From Cytophagales bacterium (GTDB lineage Bacteria; Bacteroidota; Bacteroidia; Cytophagales; MED-G16): a DNA stretch of 9,104 nt. Below, piece after piece: positions 5,433-9,104 of this stretch. The notes beneath the pieces were generated by a model. That model had not been told where the DNA came from. It searched no databases and saw nothing but the letters and a program-made list of their open reading frames with translations. The position numbers and the translations under genes were made by a program. The stretch covers positions 18,480 through 27,583 of the forward strand of contig JAPYTU010000010.1 of assembly GCA_029940715.1 (NCBI GenBank), written 5' to 3'. Position 1 is the stretch's first letter; every line of letters begins with the position of its first letter.

Positions 5433-8201
5433 ATGAATAATTTTGTTAAGAAATTAATCTGCCTTTTTCTTATATTATTCACTGCATCAAACCTATCTTT
5501 TTCTCAGGGCATTACTGTATCCGGTAGTGTATCAGATGAAAATGGTGAGTTGATTGGGGTGAACATACTGGTTAAAGGTAAAGTACAAGGAACCATCTCA
5601 AATAGAGACGGTAACTATACTTTAGATGTTAATGAATCACCATTAACATTAGTCTTTTCAATTGTAGGTTACAAAACTCAAGAAATCGATGTTTCATCAA
5701 GCACTTCAAATTTAGACGTAGAAATGTCTGAAGACATACTGCTTGGAAATGAAGTTGTTATATCAGCTTCTAGAATAGAACAGAGTATACTTGAAGCACC
5801 TGTAACAATTGAAAAAATGGGCTTACTTGAAATTCAAAATGCAGCAACTGCTGATTTTGTAGATCAACTTGAACATATAAAAGGTGTAAAAGTAAGTCGT
5901 GGAAGTTTAAATTTTGCTGCTATAAATACTAGAGGTTTTGCAACCGATGCAAATACTAGGTTTGTTCAGCTTGTTGATGGAATGGATACATCTGCTCCAC
6001 TTCTAAACTTTCCTACTGGTAATCTTGTAGGTGTTAACCCACTAGATTTAGAAAGCATTGAAATTATACCGGGAGCATCTTCAGCATTGTATGGGCCAAA
6101 CGCCTATAATGGTACAATGTTGATGACAAGTAAAAATCCTTTTGAATACCAAGGACTATCAGTCCAAGTAATGCAAGGATATACACAATCCGCAAGAGGA
6201 GGTAATGAAAAACATCCTCTATCAAAATATAACATCAGATATTCTAAAGCATTCAATGATAAGTTAGCTATTAAAGTAAATTTTGCATATGACTTATCTG
6301 AAGACTGGATAGCTAATGACTATACAACTGATGCTGCAAATACTTTTAGCGCTGTTGATCTTACTGGTCAATCTAATTTTAATGGTTTAAATCTCCATGG
6401 AGATGAAATTCCTATTATTCTTCCTGTTGGAGCCTTAGCAGGTTCTCAATATGCATCTTTTGGTGTATTAAACTTAAGAAGAACAGGATTTCCTGAAGAA
6501 TCATTAATAGTAGATAATGGAGCTAATAATATGAAATATGACATTACCGTTAATTATAGACTTAACGATAATTTAGAGGCTTCAGTACTTTACAGAAAAG
6601 GTGGTGGAAGTACCATCTACACTGGAACTCAAAAGTATGCACTTAGAGATTTTGGTCAAACTTTCTATAAGTTTTCACTTAAAAGTGACAAATTAGATTT
6701 TAAAGTGTGGCAATCTGTAACTGATGCAGGAGATTCATACAATCTTGGAGCTCTTGGAGGAATAATGAATGAAGCATTTTCTCCTTCAGCAACATCATGG
6801 GTGCCAACGTACTTACAGACTTATATCGTTACGATGCAAGGATATGTACCTGGTGTTCCTGCTGGAAATTCAGTATTTGCACATCAAGTTGCAAGGGGGC
6901 AAGCTGATGCAGCAATTCCTGCTATTGGATCTACAGAATATAATGCTGTAAGAGATCAGGTAATAGCTGGAAAATTTCAAAGTGGTGGAGCAAGTTTTAC
7001 TGATGACTCAAAAAGTACTAATGGTGAAATCGCTTATAAGGCTGCAGACTGGTTGCTTGTAGGTGCTAATTATAGGAACTATGGAATTTTCACTGACGGA
7101 ACAGTCTTCAATGAAGATCCTGACGGAGATGGTGTTAACGAGAGAATACACATATCTGAATGGGGAACTTATGCACAAGTAAATACTAAAATTGTAAATG
7201 GTCTTAATTTTACTGGATCATTAAGGTATGATAAAAATGAAAATTATGATGGTAGCTTTACTCCTAGACTTGCACTAGTTTACTCATTTGGAAAAGCTAG
7301 CAATATAAGGGTTAGTTATCAAACTGGATTTAGAAATCCTGACACGCAAAATCAATACATATTCTTCCCTACAGGAACAGTTACTCTTCTAGGTACAGCA
7401 AAAGCTAATGCTGAGAGATATGGTATTATGGAAGGTGGTGCATGGTCTGGTAACTCATACTCTGCTTATCTTAATTCAGGTGGGAGCTTAGATGCGAGTG
7501 GTACACCAATTGGTGGTAATCCAGCTTTACTTCAAGAAGCTTATGTTGATTACATTCAACCTGAGAGACTTAAAGCATTTGAGATTGGATACAAAGGAAT
7601 TATAGGAGATGCTGTACTTGCAGACATAAACTACCATAAAACATATTATACTGACATGTTTGGTGGAGTAGTTGTTGCATCAAAAAATTCGGCAACTCAT
7701 GCGGGAGAAACGCTTGCTCCTGGATATGGTTGGTCTTTAGGTAGTAATGCTAAGGATGATGTTGAGTCATGGGGTATAGGAGTTGGATTAACTTTTGACC
7801 TTGGAATGGGATATAAATTAACTGGAAATTACAATCACTTAGAGCAAGAAATAAATTATGCTAGTGAGCAAAGTACTTTTCTTTCTTATTTCAACACTCC
7901 TGAAAACATGTACACATTCACAATGGCAAACAGAAAAGTTTTCAAAAATTTTGGGTTCTCAGCTAGTCTAAGATTCCAAGATGAATTTTTGTACGAAAGT
8001 ACTTTCTCTAATATGACAATTCCTGCTTATGGTTCACTTGATGCTCAGATCAATTATAAAATTGAAAGTCTGAAAACAATTTTGAAACTAGGTGGAAATC
8101 ATATAGGTATTGGAAACAATGATTACAGATCAAGATCTGGAGGTCCATTTATTGGAAAAACCTTCTATGTATCTTTAACATTTGACGAATTCTTAAACTA
8201 A
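5433..8201 (+). CDS. TonB-dependent outer-membrane receptor with CarboxypepD_reg-like N-terminal domain
   Basis: This 922-residue active-transport receptor has a signal peptide (1-25, ending F-S-Q), a carboxypeptidase-regulatory-like domain (about 27-105, with G-V-N-I-L-V-K-G and S-N-R-D-G-N-Y), and a TonB-box-like E-V-V-I-S-A-S-R at 107-114. The plug domain (about 118-235) shows N-T-R-G-F at 165-169 and G-A-S-S-A-L-Y-G-P at 214-222. A beta-barrel runs to the end. The barrel holds R-Y-D-K-N-E-N, S-Y-Q-T-G-F-R-N-P and Q-P-E-R-L-K-A-F-E-I-G-Y-K, which I recognise from a conserved Bacteroidota receptor family commonly next to an SGNH hydrolase. A D-P-D-G-D-G-V-N-E loop (562-570) resembles a calcium-binding turn. 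There is no SusD gene immediately downstream; instead the SGNH lipoprotein starts 13 bp after the stop, so polysaccharide uptake is not implied. The substrate is unknown. Base composition is visibly richer in G and C than truB-ribF. Confidence 0.9.
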   Translation: MNNFVKKLICLFLILFTASNLSFSQGITVSGSVSDENGELIGVNILVKGKVQGTISNRDGNYTLDVNESPLTLVFSIVGYKTQEIDVSSSTSNLDVEMSEDILLGNEVVISASRIEQSILEAPVTIEKMGLLEIQNAATADFVDQLEHIKGVKVSRGSLNFAAINTRGFATDANTRFVQLVDGMDTSAPLLNFPTGNLVGVNPLDLESIEIIPGASSALYGPNAYNGTMLMTSKNPFEYQGLSVQVMQGYTQSARGGNEKHPLSKYNIRYSKAFNDKLAIKVNFAYDLSEDWIANDYTTDAANTFSAVDLTGQSNFNGLNLHGDEIPIILPVGALAGSQYASFGVLNLRRTGFPEESLIVDNGANNMKYDITVNYRLNDNLEASVLYRKGGGSTIYTGTQKYALRDFGQTFYKFSLKSDKLDFKVWQSVTDAGDSYNLGALGGIMNEAFSPSATSWVPTYLQTYIVTMQGYVPGVPAGNSVFAHQVARGQADAAIPAIGSTEYNAVRDQVIAGKFQSGGASFTDDSKSTNGEIAYKAADWLLVGANYRNYGIFTDGTVFNEDPDGDGVNERIHISEWGTYAQVNTKIVNGLNFTGSLRYDKNENYDGSFTPRLALVYSFGKASNIRVSYQTGFRNPDTQNQYIFFPTGTVTLLGTAKANAERYGIMEGGAWSGNSYSAYLNSGGSLDASGTPIGGNPALLQEAYVDYIQPERLKAFEIGYKGIIGDAVLADINYHKTYYTDMFGGVVVASKNSATHAGETLAPGYGWSLGSNAKDDVESWGIGVGLTFDLGMGYKLTGNYNHLEQEINYASEQSTFLSYFNTPENMYTFTMANRKVFKNFGFSASLRFQDEFLYESTFSNMTIPAYGSLDAQINYKIESLKTILKLGGNHIGIGNNDYRSRSGGPFIGKTFYVSLTFDEFLN

Positions 8202-8214
8202 TAAATTGATAAAT

Positions 8215-9104
8215 ATGAAAAATTTTAAATACATACTATTAACAACTATATTTTCATTTATAGGTATATCTTGTGAACAAGAAATGACAGAGCTAAGTCC
8301 TTTCCCTTCGGAAGGTTATAGTTCTCCAAGTGGATCTAGTGGTAGCGCAAACTTTGCTAAGTTTGCTACTATTGGTGGATCATATACAGCTGGCATGATG
8401 GATGGAGCCCTCCATACTTTTGGGCAATCCCATTCTGTTGCTAAGTTAATTGCTAACCAACTTGCGTATGCTGGTGGTGCGTCAATGTTTTATCAACCAG
8501 ACATTAATTCTGCAAATGGTTATATCGGTCCAGGTCCTGATGGAATTCCTGGAACAGCTGATGACCAAGGAAGAACTTATTTAACACAAAGTGCTTCAAC
8601 TGGAGCAATAGGTATTGATTTTATGCCTGGAGATCTTATGTCTGTATTAACTCCTTACGGGGGAGATAAAACAGCTCTAAATAATTTTGCATTTCCTAAC
8701 TCAGTTTTGGCTATGTACTTAACACCTTTTGCGGGTGGACCTAATGTACCAGCTAATCCTGCTTATAATCCATTTTTTGCTAGATTTGATGCTTCTGGAG
8801 CAACGGTTCATCCATTGGGACAATTTATAGGTTCTGGCGCATCCTTCTTTATGACATGGCTTGGACATTCTGACTTTCTTGGATACGCTGCAAGGGGTGG
8901 TGATCAATCTCAGGTTCCAATACCAGATGCTGCTACATTAGGAGGTTACTTTCAATCAGCCCTAGCAGGAATGATGGCTGCAAATCCTATATGGAAAGGA
9001 GTTGTAGGAACAGTTCCTGATTTATTAGCTGCTCCATACTTTCAGTTTATTGCTGCCACAGTAGCAAAACCAACTGAAATTATACCAATGGCAAACGATG
9101 CTAC
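8215..9104 (+). CDS. SGNH/GDSL-family hydrolase lipoprotein (3' end beyond window)
   Basis: The reading frame is open from the ATG at 8215 to the window end (296 codons) with no stop. A lipoprotein signal peptide ends G17-I18-S19-C20 (position -3 is not consensus), with acidic residues soon after Cys (E21, E23), as in Bacteroidota surface lipoproteins. A Ser/Gly-rich linker (about 34-45) precedes the SGNH block I, here I-G-G-S-Y-T-A-G with putative nucleophile S56, then D-G-A-L. Block III is W-L-G-H-S-D-F-L-G-Y-A at 215-225. These patterns fit the Bacteroidota family where block I is typically G-N-S-L-T-A-G and block III G-N-N-D-V-L-G-Y-A. The block III Asn expected for the oxyanion hole is Ser219 here. 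A Gly/Asp loop at 105-119 (D109, D116, D117) resembles a calcium-binding insertion. The block V Asp/His would lie past the end. It probably acts at the outer membrane with the adjacent receptor; the substrate (an ester or lipid) is not known. Confidence 0.8.
   Translation, partial: MKNFKYILLTTIFSFIGISCEQEMTELSPFPSEGYSSPSGSSGSANFAKFATIGGSYTAGMMDGALHTFGQSHSVAKLIANQLAYAGGASMFYQPDINSANGYIGPGPDGIPGTADDQGRTYLTQSASTGAIGIDFMPGDLMSVLTPYGGDKTALNNFAFPNSVLAMYLTPFAGGPNVPANPAYNPFFARFDASGATVHPLGQFIGSGASFFMTWLGHSDFLGYAARGGDQSQVPIPDAATLGGYFQSALAGMMAANPIWKGVVGTVPDLLAAPYFQFIAATVAKPTEIIPMANDA

Noticed and set aside
6769..6951. Plus-strand ORF of 60 codons in another frame of the receptor gene
   Set aside because: It is a shadow of the receptor barrel, with no domain or start signal.
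8719..8907. Minus-strand ORF of 62 codons rich in Ser, Arg and Lys
   Set aside because: It is antisense to the SGNH hydrolase reading frame, which carries conserved family motifs across this stretch.

Overview
The window looks like a very AT-rich Bacteroidota chromosome, probably a free-living (possibly marine) Flavobacteriia-like lineage. The evidence is a recognisable GldC gliding-accessory protein, a SusC-type TonB-dependent receptor with an N-terminal carboxypeptidase-regulatory-like domain, signal peptides ending in 'AQ' or 'SQ', lipoproteins with Bacteroidota-style lipoboxes, A-rich leaders without Shine-Dalgarno sequences, and one TAnnTTTG -7 element. The exact taxon is inference.

Layout. 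(i) Bases 1-27 look like the last codons of an upstream gene, probably the small DUF3098 membrane protein that usually precedes uppP in Flavobacteriia. (ii) 30-1505 (+) is one uninterrupted ORF joining a complete undecaprenyl-diphosphatase (UppP/BacA) to a complete VanX-type D-Ala-D-Ala dipeptidase (peptidase M15D). The join lies at the end of the last UppP membrane helix, where a perfect lipobox (I-S-G-C, Cys265) is present. (iii) 3339-1494 (-) is a two-gene convergent unit: an outer-membrane 'transporter'-like protein with His motifs and an unrecognised N-terminal domain, then a small lipoprotein one base downstream. Its 3' end overlaps the fusion ORF by 12 bp. (iv) 3406-5351 (+) is an overlapping operon truB-ribF-gldC (tRNA pseudouridine 55 synthase, FAD synthetase/riboflavin kinase, gliding accessory protein). 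(v) After an 81-bp gap with a perfect 8-bp inverted repeat come a 922-residue TonB-dependent receptor (5433-8201) and, 13 bp later, an SGNH/GDSL-hydrolase lipoprotein that runs off the window end.

How the parts fit. The commonly seen order ftsX-DUF3098-uppP-truB appears interrupted here by a vanX module fused to uppP and by the minus-strand pair. UppP regenerates undecaprenyl phosphate at the outer face of the inner membrane, and the dipeptidase would act in the same compartment on D-Ala-D-Ala, so the fusion links two steps of cell-wall metabolism. The receptor and the SGNH lipoprotein probably form an outer-membrane uptake/processing pair of unknown substrate. No RNA gene, insertion sequence, CRISPR array or origin was seen, and no gap longer than 300 bases lacks a gene.
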